The notes below the pieces were generated by a model. That model worked only from the letters and a program-made list of their open reading frames with translations, made no database searches and had not been told where the DNA came from. Positions 18,829 to 28,233 of a DNA stretch of 64,000 bases are shown in pieces. Position 1 is the first letter of the stretch. Each line of letters opens with the position of its first letter. This DNA comes from Pseudomonadota bacterium (lineage in GTDB: Bacteria > Pseudomonadota > Gammaproteobacteria > Xanthomonadales > Xanthomonadaceae). The stretch lies in the NCBI GenBank assembly GCA_018242365.1, contig JAFECB010000028.1, positions 1 through 64,000 on the forward strand. Direction: 5' to 3'. A program made the translations under genes and the position numbers.

Positions 18829-19461
18829 ATGAAGATCTGGCTGGTGGCCTGTTCCAAGGGCGGAGTGGGCAAGACCACGCTGGCGGTCAATCTCGCCGCG
18901 GCGAAAGCTGCCGCGGGCGATCAGGTCACCCTGGTCGATGCCGATCCGCAAGGCTCGACCACGCGCTGGAGTGAACGCCGGGCCGCGCTTGGCAGCGTGA
19001 TCCCGGTGCTCGATGGGCACAACCGCACCCAGGTCCGGCGGCTGCCGGCTGGCGCGGGCACCGCCATCGTCGATACCCCGGCTGGCGTCGGCGAACGCGA
19101 GCTGGAGCCCTTCCTCGATGTCGCCAATGCGGTGCTGGTGCCGATGCAGCCCTCCGCGTTCGACATCGAAGCGTCCGCGCGCTTCCTCGATGCGCTGGCC
19201 GTGCATCCACGCGTGCGCCGCGGCGCGCTGCCGGTCGCTTTGGTGGTCAATCGCAGCAAACCACAGACCCAGGCCTCGCAACAGGCAGTGGAAATGCTGC
19301 GCGGCTGGAATTTTCCGGTGGTGGCGCAGTTGCGCGACAGCCAGGCCTATACCGTGCTGACCGGCTTGGGCCGCAGTCTGTTCGACTACCATTCGGCACA
19401 GGTGCGCAGCCACCAGGACGATTGGCAACCGCTGTTCCACTGGCTGCGCAAACAGGGCTGA
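18829..19461 (+). CDS. Orphan ParA-family ATPase
   Basis: 210 residues from ATG 18829 with GGAG eight bases upstream. The deviant Walker A box CSKGGVGKTT is at residues 8-17, followed by VDADPQGS and VDTPAGVG (Walker B region). The small size and lack of an N-terminal DNA-binding domain place it with the MipZ/ParA-like proteins that position cellular cargo. No ParB or centromere-like repeat is near, so it is not a plasmid partition module. The next gene, sixA, follows after 31 bp. Confidence 0.9.
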   Translation: MKIWLVACSKGGVGKTTLAVNLAAAKAAAGDQVTLVDADPQGSTTRWSERRAALGSVIPVLDGHNRTQVRRLPAGAGTAIVDTPAGVGERELEPFLDVANAVLVPMQPSAFDIEASARFLDALAVHPRVRRGALPVALVVNRSKPQTQASQQAVEMLRGWNFPVVAQLRDSQAYTVLTGLGRSLFDYHSAQVRSHQDDWQPLFHWLRKQG

Positions 19462-19492
19462 GCAGTACCTACCACCTCGATACGGAGATTCC

Positions 19493-19966
19493 ATGCGCGA
19501 ACTGATCCTGCTGCGACATGCCCACGCCGAATCCGCCCGCCTCGGCCAGGAGGACAGCGACCGACCGCTATCGGACACCGGCCGCAGCGAAGCCACGGCC
19601 GCCGGCGGCTGGTTGCGTGCGCATGGCCTGCTGCCGGATCGGGTGCTGTGCTCGCCGGCACAACGCGCCAGACAAACACTCGACGGCTTGGGCGCGCTCG
19701 ACTGCACCGACATCCGCAGCGAAGCGTCGATCTACGAAGCCACCCCCGGCGCGCTGGTCGAACTCGCCGATGCCCACCCGGATGCCAAGCGCCTGCTGCT
19801 GGTCGGCCACAACCCCGGTTTCGAGCAGCTGGTCGCGCTGTTGCACAGCGGCTATTCCGGCGACTATCGCGGCATGCCTCCTGCGGGCATCGCGGTATTG
19901 GAATTCGCCGATGGGGCCGTGATCGAACCGGGATCCGCACGCCTGTCCTGGTTCTGGTGGCCCTGA
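19493..19966 (+). CDS. sixA: Phosphohistidine phosphatase SixA-like
   Basis: 157 residues. The RHG motif (LLRHAHAESA), the Arg in SPAQRARQT and the second catalytic His in LLVGHNPGFEQL define the histidine phosphatase superfamily, SixA branch. SixA removes phosphate from histidine phosphotransfer domains or phosphotransferase proteins. It sits between an orphan ParA gene and the phospholipase D gene, which starts five bases after its stop. Confidence 0.9.
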   Translation: MRELILLRHAHAESARLGQEDSDRPLSDTGRSEATAAGGWLRAHGLLPDRVLCSPAQRARQTLDGLGALDCTDIRSEASIYEATPGALVELADAHPDAKRLLLVGHNPGFEQLVALLHSGYSGDYRGMPPAGIAVLEFADGAVIEPGSARLSWFWWP

Positions 19967-19970
19967 GTCG

Positions 19971-21941
19971 ATGCGGCGGCGCATCGGCGCGCGCCTCACG
20001 CTCGCGCTGCTGGCCCTGTTGCTGGCGGGTTGCGCCAGCCTCGGTACGGCCCAGCGAAACGCCGCGGCAGAGATAGCCGCCGCCGCTCGCAGCAGCACTG
20101 TCGATTGCACTCGCGCAGATGCCTGCGCGCTGGACTCGCCCTTGCTGGCGATGGCGCGCGAAGAACGCGCCGCCTCGACACCCACGGCACCGCGCCACCG
20201 CGCGCTGATCCTCGATGACGGCCCGGACGCCTTGCTTGCCCGCGTCCACCTGATCCGCAGCGCGCGCCGCAGCATCGAACTGCAGACCTACATCTTCGAC
20301 GAGGACGATGCCGCGCAATTGGTGCTGGACGAGCTGCAGGCAGCGGCCTTCCGCGGCGTCAAGGTACGCGTGCTGGTCGATCAGTTATCCGCCCTGCGCA
20401 AGGTCGAAACCCTGGCCGCACTGTCCTCGCTGCACGCCAATTTCGAGATCCGCCTGTACAACCCGGTGCTCGACCGCAGCCGCTTGTCGGCGCCGATGTA
20501 CGCGGTCGCCGCGCTGTGCTGCCTGCGCCGGCTGAATCGCCGGATGCACAACAAGCTGCTGGTGATCGACGACGATATCGGCATCATCGGTGGTCGCAAC
20601 TATCAGGACGACTATTACGATTGGGGCGAGGATTTCAATTTCCGCGACCGCGACCTGCTGATCGCAGGCCCGGTGGTGGCGGACATGCAGGCCAATTTCA
20701 ACGCCTTCTGGAACGCCCAGCGCAGCATCCCGGCCGAGCGCGTGGGTGACGTCGCGCGCTACCTGCGCGCGCACGGCCCACCGCCGGCACCGCACCATCC
20801 CTACCGACGACCGGAGCGGGTGCGCGCCCTGCTCGCCGATGTCGCCGATCCCGACATCATCCGCATGCGCTTCGTCGATCCGTCGATGGAGGTACGCGGC
20901 GTGCGCTTCATCGCCGACCTGCCGGGCAAGCACCGGCGCACGCCCGAAGATGCCGTCGCCGCGTCCGCGGATGAGGCTGTCGGTGCTGCGGGCAACAGCC
21001 TGCTGACCCTGATCGATGGCGCGCAACATGAAATCCTGCTGCAAACGCCCTATCTGGTGATGTCGAAACCGGCCCAGCAGGTGTTCCGCGCGCTGCAGCA
21101 ACGCCCGAATCCGCCGCAAGTATTGGTGTCCACCAACAGCCTCGCCTCGACCGATGCCTTCATCGCCTACGCGCTGTCCTACAAATACAAGCGCCGCTAC
21201 CTGCGCGACTTCGGTTTCCAGATCCACGAGTTCAAACCGTTTCCCGCCGACTCGCCCTTCGAGCTGGGTGCCACCGGTGCGGGTCTGTTGACCGAGACCG
21301 ATGAAATCGAAGCGGATCCCGGCCCGACACCGGGCCGAAGCACCCGTCTGGAGCGCCGACTGGCTGCGCGCGGTCTCAGCACCGAGCCCGGCAGCGAGGC
21401 CGGCCGGCCTTCGCCATTCGCCTCCTCGGGCGGCCTGCCGGTGCGACTCAAGCGCGCCGGCCTGCGCCTCGGGCTGCACGCGAAATCACTGGTGGTGGAC
21501 GAGCGCGTCGGCGTGGTCGGGACACACAACTTCGATCCGCGCGGTGACACCCTCAACACCGAAGGCGCGCTGGTGATCGAAGACCCGGCGTTCGCGACCG
21601 CACTGGCGGCCAGCATCCGCCGCGACATGGCCCCCGACAACGCCTGGACGATCGCCCGCCGCGACAAATCGCCGATCCTGCCCGGCGCCGAATACACCTT
21701 GGCGCGTCTTTCCGAACGCATGCCGATCTTCGACCTGTGGCCGATCAAGTACGCGACCAGTTACGACTACATCGTCGGGCCTGGCTGCCCGCCGACCGTG
21801 CAGCCGCCGGCGCCGTTTGCCGATGACTTCCGTCGCTGCAACCAGCCGGTCGGTGATTTTCCCGAGGTCGATCTCGGCCTGAAATGGCTGGGCGTTCGCC
21901 TGTTCACCGCGTTCGGCTCGGGGCTGGCGCCGATTTTGTGA
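19971..21941 (+). CDS. Phospholipase D/cardiolipin synthase-family lipoprotein
   Basis: 656 residues. The N-terminus ends in the lipobox LLAGCAS. Two HKD catalytic motifs are present: MHNKLLVIDDDIGIIGGRNY around residue 190 and LHAKSLVVDERVGVVGTHNF around residue 505. Together they form one active site that transfers phosphatidyl groups through a phosphohistidine. The domain plan matches the ClsC/YmdC type of cardiolipin synthase, but lipidation suggests an envelope location. Only five bases separate it from sixA. Confidence 0.9.
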   Translation: MRRRIGARLTLALLALLLAGCASLGTAQRNAAAEIAAAARSSTVDCTRADACALDSPLLAMAREERAASTPTAPRHRALILDDGPDALLARVHLIRSARRSIELQTYIFDEDDAAQLVLDELQAAAFRGVKVRVLVDQLSALRKVETLAALSSLHANFEIRLYNPVLDRSRLSAPMYAVAALCCLRRLNRRMHNKLLVIDDDIGIIGGRNYQDDYYDWGEDFNFRDRDLLIAGPVVADMQANFNAFWNAQRSIPAERVGDVARYLRAHGPPPAPHHPYRRPERVRALLADVADPDIIRMRFVDPSMEVRGVRFIADLPGKHRRTPEDAVAASADEAVGAAGNSLLTLIDGAQHEILLQTPYLVMSKPAQQVFRALQQRPNPPQVLVSTNSLASTDAFIAYALSYKYKRRYLRDFGFQIHEFKPFPADSPFELGATGAGLLTETDEIEADPGPTPGRSTRLERRLAARGLSTEPGSEAGRPSPFASSGGLPVRLKRAGLRLGLHAKSLVVDERVGVVGTHNFDPRGDTLNTEGALVIEDPAFATALAASIRRDMAPDNAWTIARRDKSPILPGAEYTLARLSERMPIFDLWPIKYATSYDYIVGPGCPPTVQPPAPFADDFRRCNQPVGDFPEVDLGLKWLGVRLFTAFGSGLAPIL

Positions 21942-22036
21942 CCGCGAGGCAGCAGGACAAACCGGCTGCGATTGACGCGCCGCCCCGCCCCGCCTAGGCT
22001 GGCGGTTTACGACGTCGCAGCCAACGGAACGCAGCC

Positions 22037-22651
22037 ATGCCGATCACCCTGAATTTCGAGCTTTCCGACAAGGATCTCGAGCATTTCCAAGCCGCCGCCG
22101 AGCGTTCGCGCAAGGCCGCCGAGGGCAAGAGCAGCGATGAGATCATCGCCGCCGCCGCCACCGTGCTGGAAAACGCACAGAAGGCCGAGGTGCCCGGGTT
22201 CATCCTGCAGCGCCTGACGCGCCTCGATGACATGATCGCGATGGTGCGCGATGCCGGCTGGAGCCTGCCCGAGGACGACCGCAAGCGCGTCATCGACACC
22301 CTGACCTATTTCGCCGATCCCAACGACATCATCCCGGATAACGCCGGCCCACTGGGCTTCTTCGACGATGCGGTGATGGTGGAACTGTCGGCGAACGTGC
22401 TGGCCCACGAAATCGATGCCTACGACGAGTTCTGCGAGTTCCGCGAACGCGAAGCCAAGCGCCGTGGCGTCGATCCGGCCTCGCTCGGCCGCGAGGCGTG
22501 GATGGATGATCGCCGCCAGGAATTGCAGACCCGCATGCACGAGCGCCGCGAGCGTGATTTCGGCGTCGGCTATGGCCGCAGCAGCGGTTACGCCAGCAAG
22601 CGCGAGTCCTACGTGCGTTCCTGGCGCCCGGGTTCGTTCCGGGTCGGCTGA
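22037..22651 (+). CDS. DUF1232 (YkvA-like) protein
   Basis: 204 residues. The middle (DRKRVIDTLTYFADPNDIIPDNAGPLGFFDDAVMVE) is a DUF1232 domain, normally a short hydrophobic helical hairpin with the DxIPD motif. The N- and C-termini are highly charged, and the end is Arg/Ser/Gly-rich. Function unknown. It begins shortly after the phospholipase gene and is followed within eight bases by a thioesterase. Confidence 0.85.
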   Translation: MPITLNFELSDKDLEHFQAAAERSRKAAEGKSSDEIIAAAATVLENAQKAEVPGFILQRLTRLDDMIAMVRDAGWSLPEDDRKRVIDTLTYFADPNDIIPDNAGPLGFFDDAVMVELSANVLAHEIDAYDEFCEFREREAKRRGVDPASLGREAWMDDRRQELQTRMHERRERDFGVGYGRSSGYASKRESYVRSWRPGSFRVG

Positions 22652-22658
22652 GTACCGC

Positions 22659-23108
22659 GTGACCGGCGCTGCGTTCCGCTGGCCGGACGGGGCCACGGTC
22701 GAACTGCTCAATGCACGTTCGGCCGGCACCCTGATGGAAACCCTCGGGATCGTCTTCACCGAACTGGGTGAAGGCTACCTGCGCGCGACCATGCCGGTCG
22801 ATGCGCGCACGCATCAGCCCTACGGCATCCTCCACGGCGGTGCTTCGGTCGTGCTCGGTGAAACCCTCGGCAGCAGCGGCGGGGCCTTGATGGCCGGTCG
22901 CGATGCCGCAGTGGTCGGCCTGGAAATCAATGCCAACCACCTGCGCGCGATTCGCAAAGGCATGGTCACCGGCACCACCCGGCCCATCCACCTCGGTCGC
23001 AGCACCCAGGTCTGGGAATACCGGATCGCCGATGAGGAAGATCGCCCGGTGTGCATCGGCCGCATCACCCTCGCCGTGTTGCCCAAACCACCTGCCTCGG
23101 GCGGCTGA
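22659..23108 (+). CDS. Hotdog-fold acyl-CoA thioesterase (YdiI/MenI-like)
   Basis: 149 residues from GTG 22659, where similarity starts (TGAAFRWPDG). The core YGILHGGASVVLGETLGSSGG has the acidic catalytic residue (Glu in LGETLGS) of the PaaI/YdiI group, and GLEINANHLRAIRKGMVTG is the following strand-helix pair. These enzymes hydrolyse aromatic or short acyl-CoAs. The MenI role in menaquinone synthesis is not supported here, because this group of bacteria relies on ubiquinone. Cytoplasmic. Confidence 0.9.
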   Translation: MTGAAFRWPDGATVELLNARSAGTLMETLGIVFTELGEGYLRATMPVDARTHQPYGILHGGASVVLGETLGSSGGALMAGRDAAVVGLEINANHLRAIRKGMVTGTTRPIHLGRSTQVWEYRIADEEDRPVCIGRITLAVLPKPPASGG

Positions 23109-23150
23109 ATTAGACGCCCTGCTCCAAGGCAGCGCGGCACACTTGAAGCC

Positions 23151-23921
23151 ATGAACGCGACGACACCCCCCGTCGAAATCCTGCTGCGTGCCTTTCGCTA
23201 TGCGTATCGGACGCCGCTGCTGGTCTTGCATGTGTGCATCGGCTTGCCGTTGATCCTGATCGGCATCGTGCTGGGTCGCGGCGGCTGGCTCACGCAAGCC
23301 TCGGTGCGCCACTGGATGGGCGGGCTGGCGTGGGTGTTCGGGCTGCGGGTGCGTGGTGCAGGCAGGCCGCTGGCGGGCGGCACCTTGTTCGTCGCCAACC
23401 ACGTCAGTTGGCTGGACATCGTGGTCCTGCATTCGCAACACATGATGGGCTTCATCGCCAAAGCAGAAATTCGTGGCTGGCCGCTGATCGGCTGGCTGGC
23501 AGCGCAAGGCGAAAGCATCTTTCTGGAACGCGGCAATGGCGATTCCTTGTCGCAGGTGATGGGTGTGGCGGTGCAGCGCCTGCGGGAAGGCCGCGCCGTC
23601 GGCGCGTTCCCGGAAGGCGGCACCCGCAACGGCGTGGCGCTGGGCAATTTCCATGCGCGCATCTTCGCGGTCGCGGTGGAGGCCGCAGCGCCAGTGCAAC
23701 CGGTGGCGATCTGCTTCGGCAACGGCGCCAGCGCACAGGCCAGCGTTGCGTTTGCACCACGCGAACGCTTCGTCGGCAATTTTTTCCGGATGCTGGGCGA
23801 GCCAGTGCGACCGGTGCAGGTGCATTTTCTTGAACCGATCCCGCCCGGCAGCTGCGGCAGCCGCCGCGAGATCGCCGAAAATGCGCAGGCGCAAGTCGCC
23901 CAAGCGATGACCAAGGCGTGA
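23151..23921 (+). CDS. PlsC-type 1-acyl-sn-glycerol-3-phosphate acyltransferase
   Basis: 256 residues with a membrane helix at 23-46. The catalytic NHVSWLD (NHxxxxD variant of HX4D) and substrate motif FPEGGTRNG are both present. The family transfers an acyl chain to lysophosphatidate or lysophospholipids at the inner membrane; some relatives act on ornithine lipids (OlsA), so the exact acceptor is open. It starts 42 bp after the thioesterase and may be cotranscribed. Confidence 0.9.
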   Translation: MNATTPPVEILLRAFRYAYRTPLLVLHVCIGLPLILIGIVLGRGGWLTQASVRHWMGGLAWVFGLRVRGAGRPLAGGTLFVANHVSWLDIVVLHSQHMMGFIAKAEIRGWPLIGWLAAQGESIFLERGNGDSLSQVMGVAVQRLREGRAVGAFPEGGTRNGVALGNFHARIFAVAVEAAAPVQPVAICFGNGASAQASVAFAPRERFVGNFFRMLGEPVRPVQVHFLEPIPPGSCGSRREIAENAQAQVAQAMTKA

Positions 23922-23954
23922 GCCCTACTTATCCATCGGCACCGACTACCGGAC

Positions 23955-23979
23955 CGGCTGCTCGCTTCGACTGCGGCAT
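23955..23979 (+). repeat. Short direct repeat, left copy
   Basis: CGGCTGCTCGCTTCGACTGC and the following five bases recur at 24425-24449 with three mismatches in 25. The two copies bracket the AT-richer small membrane gene. Each copy stands just upstream of a gene, so they may be duplicated promoter DNA. Confidence 0.7.
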
Positions 23980-24016
23980 GATCAATGACTCCAGCCCCAT
24001 TAATCGGAGCTATAAA

Positions 24017-24352
24017 ATGAAAATACTCGAATCCATTATTTTTATTTTTGCCTTGATGGGCATACTGATAGTCTATCCCTTGTACTTCGTAGCATTAAGT
24101 GATTTCAGTAAAAAGCTCCTTGAATCCCATAAGGCTGATTTAGAGACATCGTCGCAATATGACGTGAATGGAGGCCTCGCCGAGGCATACAGGGTGCTGC
24201 ACTCAGCAAAAGGCGGAATGATTGGCGACGTAAAACTTTGCGCCGAAGTGATGGCTGAGCGAAGAGGCGCCATCCGGCTTCTGTATACGGGGGCAACGTT
24301 ATTTCTTGTTCTCCTTTCAGTCATATTGATCGAATCAATATTGTCTCGCTAA
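24017..24352 (+). CDS. Small two-helix membrane protein, AT-richer than its surroundings
   Basis: 111 residues from ATG 24017 with GGAG eight bases upstream. A first membrane helix (about residues 5-27, IIFIFALMGILIVYPLYFVA) and a last one (about 85-108) frame a charged loop of about 55 residues. Codons such as ATA, TTT and AAA are frequent, unlike in the neighbouring genes, which suggests recent acquisition. No family recognised. The gene lies between two near-identical 25-bp direct repeats. Confidence 0.75.
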   Translation: MKILESIIFIFALMGILIVYPLYFVALSDFSKKLLESHKADLETSSQYDVNGGLAEAYRVLHSAKGGMIGDVKLCAEVMAERRGAIRLLYTGATLFLVLLSVILIESILSR

Positions 24353-24424
24353 GATCAATGGGTCAAAGTCATTGATCCCACTGTCTTTGATCGCCCTCGT
24401 TGTCCCAAACGCCAACTGCCAGAT

Positions 24425-24449
24425 CGGCTGCTCGCCTCGACCGCAGCAT
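24425..24449 (+). repeat. Short direct repeat, right copy
   Basis: Second copy of the 25-bp sequence at 23955-23979 (22 of 25 bases equal), located 34 bp before the PEBP gene. It is followed by TAGAAT, a plausible -10 element. Confidence 0.7.
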
Positions 24450-24482
24450 AGAATCTGCGCAGACCCGTAGTGGAGATGACCC

Positions 24483-25091
24483 ATGCACATCCACAGCAAC
24501 AGCTTTGCGCATCGCCAGCCGATCCCGGCCGAATTCGCATTGGGTGCCACCAGCGGCCAGGACGGGCTGGGCGGCAATCGCAATCCGCACCTGGCCTGGG
24601 ATGATGTGCCAGACGGCACGCGCTCGTTTGTCCTGCTGTGCATCGATACCGATGCGCCCACCGACGGCGCGCTGGTGGCCGATGCATCGACGCCCATCCC
24701 GGTCGAACATCCACGCGGCGATTTCGTGCATTGGGCGGTGGCCAACCTTCCCGGTGCCGTGCGCGAGATTGCCGCCGGCAGTTGCAGCGATGGCTTGACC
24801 GTCCACGGCAAGCCGGCCGGCACCGATGCCGGTGGCGCGCGCGGACTCAACGATTACACCGGCTGGTTCGCCGGCGATGCGGCGATGGCCGGGCAGTACC
24901 ACGGCTACGATGGCCCCTATCCGCCGCCGCACGACCTGCGCGTGCATCGTTATTTCTTCCGTCTGTTCGCGCTCGATGTCGCGACGCTTGCGCTGCCATC
25001 ACCCTTCACCGCAGCCAACGTGCTGCGCGCGATGCACGGCCATGTGCTGGACGAAGCGGCGATGTATGGCACCTACAGCCTGCACGGCTGA
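24483..25091 (+). CDS. YbhB/YbcL-family (PEBP) protein
   Basis: 202 residues. The phosphatidylethanolamine-binding fold is shown by the anion-pocket sequence LLCIDTDAPTDG and the later GDFVHWAVANLP and GYDGPYPPPHDLRVHRYFF. Bacterial YbhB/YbcL proteins are called Raf-kinase-inhibitor-like from homology only; their ligand is unknown. No signal peptide, so cytoplasmic. It converges with hslU (16 bp apart). Confidence 0.92.
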   Translation: MHIHSNSFAHRQPIPAEFALGATSGQDGLGGNRNPHLAWDDVPDGTRSFVLLCIDTDAPTDGALVADASTPIPVEHPRGDFVHWAVANLPGAVREIAAGSCSDGLTVHGKPAGTDAGGARGLNDYTGWFAGDAAMAGQYHGYDGPYPPPHDLRVHRYFFRLFALDVATLALPSPFTAANVLRAMHGHVLDEAAMYGTYSLHG

Positions 25092-25106
25092 GGCGGTCGC
25101 GGTGGA

Positions 25107-26477
25107 CTACAGGATGTACCGGCTCAAATCCGGATCCTGCGCCAGTTCGCCGAGGTGGGCGTCGACGTAAGCGCGGTCGATGCTGACCGTGCCGCCCTTG
25201 TCCGGGGCGTCGAAGCTCAGCGATTCCAGCAGCCGTTCCAGCACCGTGTGCAGGCGCCGCGCGCCGATGTTTTCCTGGCGCTCGTTCACATGCGCGGCGA
25301 TCTCGGCGAGCCGATCCACCGCTTCCGTCGCGAAGCTGAGCACCACGCCCTCGGTCTGCATCAGCTCGACATACTGCCGGGTCAACGCCGCCTTCGGCTC
25401 GGTCAGGATGCGCACGAAGTCGTCCTTGCCCAGCGCCGACAGCTCCACCCGGATCGGGAAGCGGCCCTGCATTTCCGGGATCAGATCGGACGGCTTGGCG
25501 AGATGGAAGGCACCGGAGGCGATGAACAGGATGTGGTCGGTGCGCACCGGCCCGTACTTGGTGCTGACGGTGCTGCCCTCCACCAGCGGCAGCAGGTCAC
25601 GCTGCACGCCTTCGCGGGAAACATCCGCGCCATAGCCTTCGCTGCGCTTGGCGACCTTGTCGATCTCGTCGATGAAGACGATCCCGTGCTGCTCGCAGGC
25701 CTCGATCGCCTGCTCGCGCACGTCGTCCTCGTTGACCAGCTTGCCCGCTTCTTCCTCGATCAGCTGCGGCCGCGCCGCACGAATCGTCATCCGCTTCTTG
25801 TGGGTCTGGCTACCGGAAATCTGCGAGAACATCTGCCGCAGCTGCTGGCCCATTTCCTCCATTCCGGCCGGCGCCATGATGTCCACGCCGATATTCGCGC
25901 TGAGGTCGAGTTCGATCTCGCGATCCTCCAGCTCACCGGCGCGCAACTGCTTGCGCAGCTTTTGCCGCGTCGCCGATTCCTGTGACGACGGCTCGGCCGC
26001 GATGTCGACCGTGGTGATGCTTTGCTGCAGCCCGAAGCCCGGCTTCATCTCGCGACGCGGCAGCAAGGCATCGAGGATGCGCTCCTCGGCGCGCTCCTCG
26101 GCCTGGGTGCGCACGCGCTGCTTGGCCTGGCTGCGGTACAGCTTGACCGCGGTGTCGGCGAGATCGCGGATGATCTGCTCGACGTCCTTGCCGACGTAGC
26201 CGACCTCGGTGAAGCGGGTTGCCTCCACCTTCACGAACGGCGCATTGGCGAGCGTCGCCAGCCGGCGCGCGATCTCGGTCTTGCCGACGCCGGTGGGGCC
26301 GATCATCAGGATGTTCTTCGGCATCACCTCGTTGCGCAGCTCGGCCGGCAACTGCGCACGCCGCCAGCGGTTGCGCAGGGCGATCGCCACCGCACGCTTG
26401 GCGGCATGCTGGCCGATGATGTGGCGATCGAGCTCGGCAACGATCTCGCGCGGGGTCATGGAGGAGGAATCAGTCAT
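25107..26477 (-). CDS. hslU: ATP-dependent protease ATPase subunit HslU
   Basis: 456 residues from ATG 26477. Walker [10 protein letters not shown] near residue 60, Walker [10 protein letters not shown], the pore-loop GYVGKDVE and a C-terminus ending DLSRYIL (the tail that docks into HslV pockets). It unfolds substrates and feeds them to HslV. A REP-type palindrome of about 80 bp lies between hslV and hslU, which usually stand close together, and could affect mRNA stability within the operon. Confidence 0.97.
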   Translation of the reverse strand: MTDSSSMTPREIVAELDRHIIGQHAAKRAVAIALRNRWRRAQLPAELRNEVMPKNILMIGPTGVGKTEIARRLATLANAPFVKVEATRFTEVGYVGKDVEQIIRDLADTAVKLYRSQAKQRVRTQAEERAEERILDALLPRREMKPGFGLQQSITTVDIAAEPSSQESATRQKLRKQLRAGELEDREIELDLSANIGVDIMAPAGMEEMGQQLRQMFSQISGSQTHKKRMTIRAARPQLIEEEAGKLVNEDDVREQAIEACEQHGIVFIDEIDKVAKRSEGYGADVSREGVQRDLLPLVEGSTVSTKYGPVRTDHILFIASGAFHLAKPSDLIPEMQGRFPIRVELSALGKDDFVRILTEPKAALTRQYVELMQTEGVVLSFATEAVDRLAEIAAHVNERQENIGARRLHTVLERLLESLSFDAPDKGGTVSIDRAYVDAHLGELAQDPDLSRYIL

Positions 26478-26492
26478 GGTGTTTTGTTCGAT

Positions 26493-26570
26493 GTAGGAGC
26501 GCACCGCAGGGGCGCGATGCATTTCCGGGAATTTGAAAGAGCGTTCGCGCCCCTGCGGTGCGCTCCTGCA
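26493..26570. repeat. GTAG-type REP pair between hslV and hslU
   Basis: GTAGGAGCGCACCGCAGGGG and its reverse complement face each other around about 30 bp (26493-26518 and 26543-26570), giving a long-stem hairpin. The same sequence recurs at 31407-31483, 33738-33855 and 61662-62150. Confidence 0.88.
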
Positions 26571-26579
26571 CGGTGACGG

Positions 26580-27131
26580 TCAGAGCTGCTCGACCACGAT
26601 GTTCTGGTTGGTGTAGATGCAGATGTCGCCGGCGATCTTGAGTGCTTCGGTGGCAATGGCGCGGGCGTCGAGTTCGGTATGCGCCAGCAATGCCCGCGCA
26701 GCGGACAGCGCGTACATGCCGCCGGAGCCGATCGCGATCAGGCCGTCCTCCGGCTCGATCACGTCACCGGTACCGGAGATCACCAGCGAGGTATCGGCAT
26801 CGGCCACCGCCAGCAGGGCTTCGAGCTTGCCGAAGCGGCGCTCGGTGCGCCAGTCCTTGGCCATCTCCACCGCCGCACGCTGCAACTGGCCGTGCTTTTC
26901 CAGCTTGGCCTCGAACAGTTCGAACAGGGTGAAGGCATCGGCGGCAGCGCCGGCAAACCCGGCCAGCACGCGGCCGTCCTTGCCGAGCCGGCGCACCTTG
27001 CGTGCATTGGCCTTCATCACCGTATGGCCCAGCGTGACCTGGCCGTCGCCGGCGATCACGACCTGGCTGCCGCGACGCACCGAGCAGATGGTGGTGGCGT
27101 GGAATACAGTGGGATTCTGGCTGGGATCCAT
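26580..27131 (-). CDS. hslV: ATP-dependent protease proteolytic subunit HslV
   Basis: 183 residues. The N-terminal nucleophile Thr lies at residue 13 in [12 protein letters not shown], so a 12-residue leader must be removed; E. coli HslV has only the initiator Met there. The catalytic Lys is in [10 protein letters not shown] and the GSGG turn is present. It forms the two-ring proteolytic core with HslU for removal of damaged or regulatory proteins. Convergent or divergent genes flank it: a glycosyltransferase starts on the other strand 63 bp away. Confidence 0.97.
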   Translation of the reverse strand: MDPSQNPTVFHATTICSVRRGSQVVIAGDGQVTLGHTVMKANARKVRRLGKDGRVLAGFAGAAADAFTLFELFEAKLEKHGQLQRAAVEMAKDWRTERRFGKLEALLAVADADTSLVISGTGDVIEPEDGLIAIGSGGMYALSAARALLAHTELDARAIATEALKIAGDICIYTNQNIVVEQL

Positions 27132-27194
27132 CGTTTTCTCCGTTGGAACCTGCTATCTGGGGGCTTCGCGCCCGGCTTCAAGCACAGGATCGGC

Positions 27195-28217
27195 ATGCAA
27201 CCCCTGATCAGCATCGCGGTTCCGATCTACCTGACCGAGCGCTACCTGCCGGCGGCGCTGGACAGCTTGCTGGCGCAGGACTATCCGCATTGGGAAGGCC
27301 TGCTGTGGGACGACGGCGGCAGCGATGGTTGCCATGCGATCGCCGCCGACTATGCCCGCCGCGACCCGCGATTCCGGCTGCTCGGCAATGGCCGCAACAA
27401 CGGCCTCGGGCATGCACTGGCAACGGCGATGGCTGACGCCCGTGGCGAGTATCTCGGCGTGCTCGACAGCGATGACCTGCTGGTGCCGGACACGCTTTCA
27501 ACCATGCTGGCGTTCATGCAATCGCAACCGCAGTTGGCCATGGCCTATTCGCAGTACATGGAGATGGACGAGGACGGCAAGCTGCTGGGCCTGGGTCGTC
27601 GCCTGCGTACCGCGTATTCCCCCCATCGACTGCTGACCGAATTCATGACCTTCCACTTCCGCCTGCTGCGCGCCGACGCCTATCGCGCCATCGGTGGCTT
27701 CGACGCCAGCCTGCTGGGCTCGCCCGATTACGACCTGTGCCTGCGCCTGTCGGAACACCATCCCATCGCGCATGTGCAAAAACCGCTGTACCACTACCGC
27801 ATCCGCAGCAGCTCGATCTCGCACGCCGGACGCTTGCGGCTGGCCCAGGAAACCTTCGCCGTCGCCCAACGCGCGTTGCACCGGCGCGGCATGGATCGCG
27901 ACCATGCGTTTTCACTCGCCCTGCGCGCGCGCCACGTGCTGCGCCCGAAGCCTGCGACGGCGGGCGCACCGGCTTGCGTCCCCGGCGCAAGCGATCCAGA
28001 CGCAGAACAATGCCTGCGCCTGTCGCCGCCGTTTGATCCAGCCACCGCTTCTCCCGAACGCGATTGGGCAGAACAGATCGAGGAATGCTTCCGCAGCTTC
28101 GTCGCCGACGCGCAAGTCCGCGGGCTGGATGCTCGCTACGACTGCGCGCTGGAGGTCGACAGCTGGCACGTCCTGCAGCCGCTCAAGCCATTCGGTGGCG
28201 TCGGCAATTGGCGTTGA
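27195..28217 (+). CDS. GT2 family glycosyltransferase
   Basis: 340 residues from ATG 27195 (MQPLISIAVPIYLTERYLPA). The GT-A fold is visible: PLISIAVPIY strand, WDDGGSDGC, the metal-binding LDSDDLL (DxDD type) and GSPDYDLCLRLSEHHPI for the acceptor side. A nucleotide sugar is transferred, with the acceptor unknown. The C-terminal 90 residues are less conserved and Pro/Ala-rich. It sits alone on the plus strand between xerC and hslV, so it interrupts an otherwise conserved minus-strand cluster. Confidence 0.88.
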   Translation: MQPLISIAVPIYLTERYLPAALDSLLAQDYPHWEGLLWDDGGSDGCHAIAADYARRDPRFRLLGNGRNNGLGHALATAMADARGEYLGVLDSDDLLVPDTLSTMLAFMQSQPQLAMAYSQYMEMDEDGKLLGLGRRLRTAYSPHRLLTEFMTFHFRLLRADAYRAIGGFDASLLGSPDYDLCLRLSEHHPIAHVQKPLYHYRIRSSSISHAGRLRLAQETFAVAQRALHRRGMDRDHAFSLALRARHVLRPKPATAGAPACVPGASDPDAEQCLRLSPPFDPATASPERDWAEQIEECFRSFVADAQVRGLDARYDCALEVDSWHVLQPLKPFGGVGNWR

Positions 28218-28233
28218 CCGCCACCGGACACTT

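Noticed and set aside
18829..19461. Plasmid or phage partition module
   Set aside because: Only ParA is present; the surroundings are ordinary chromosomal genes.
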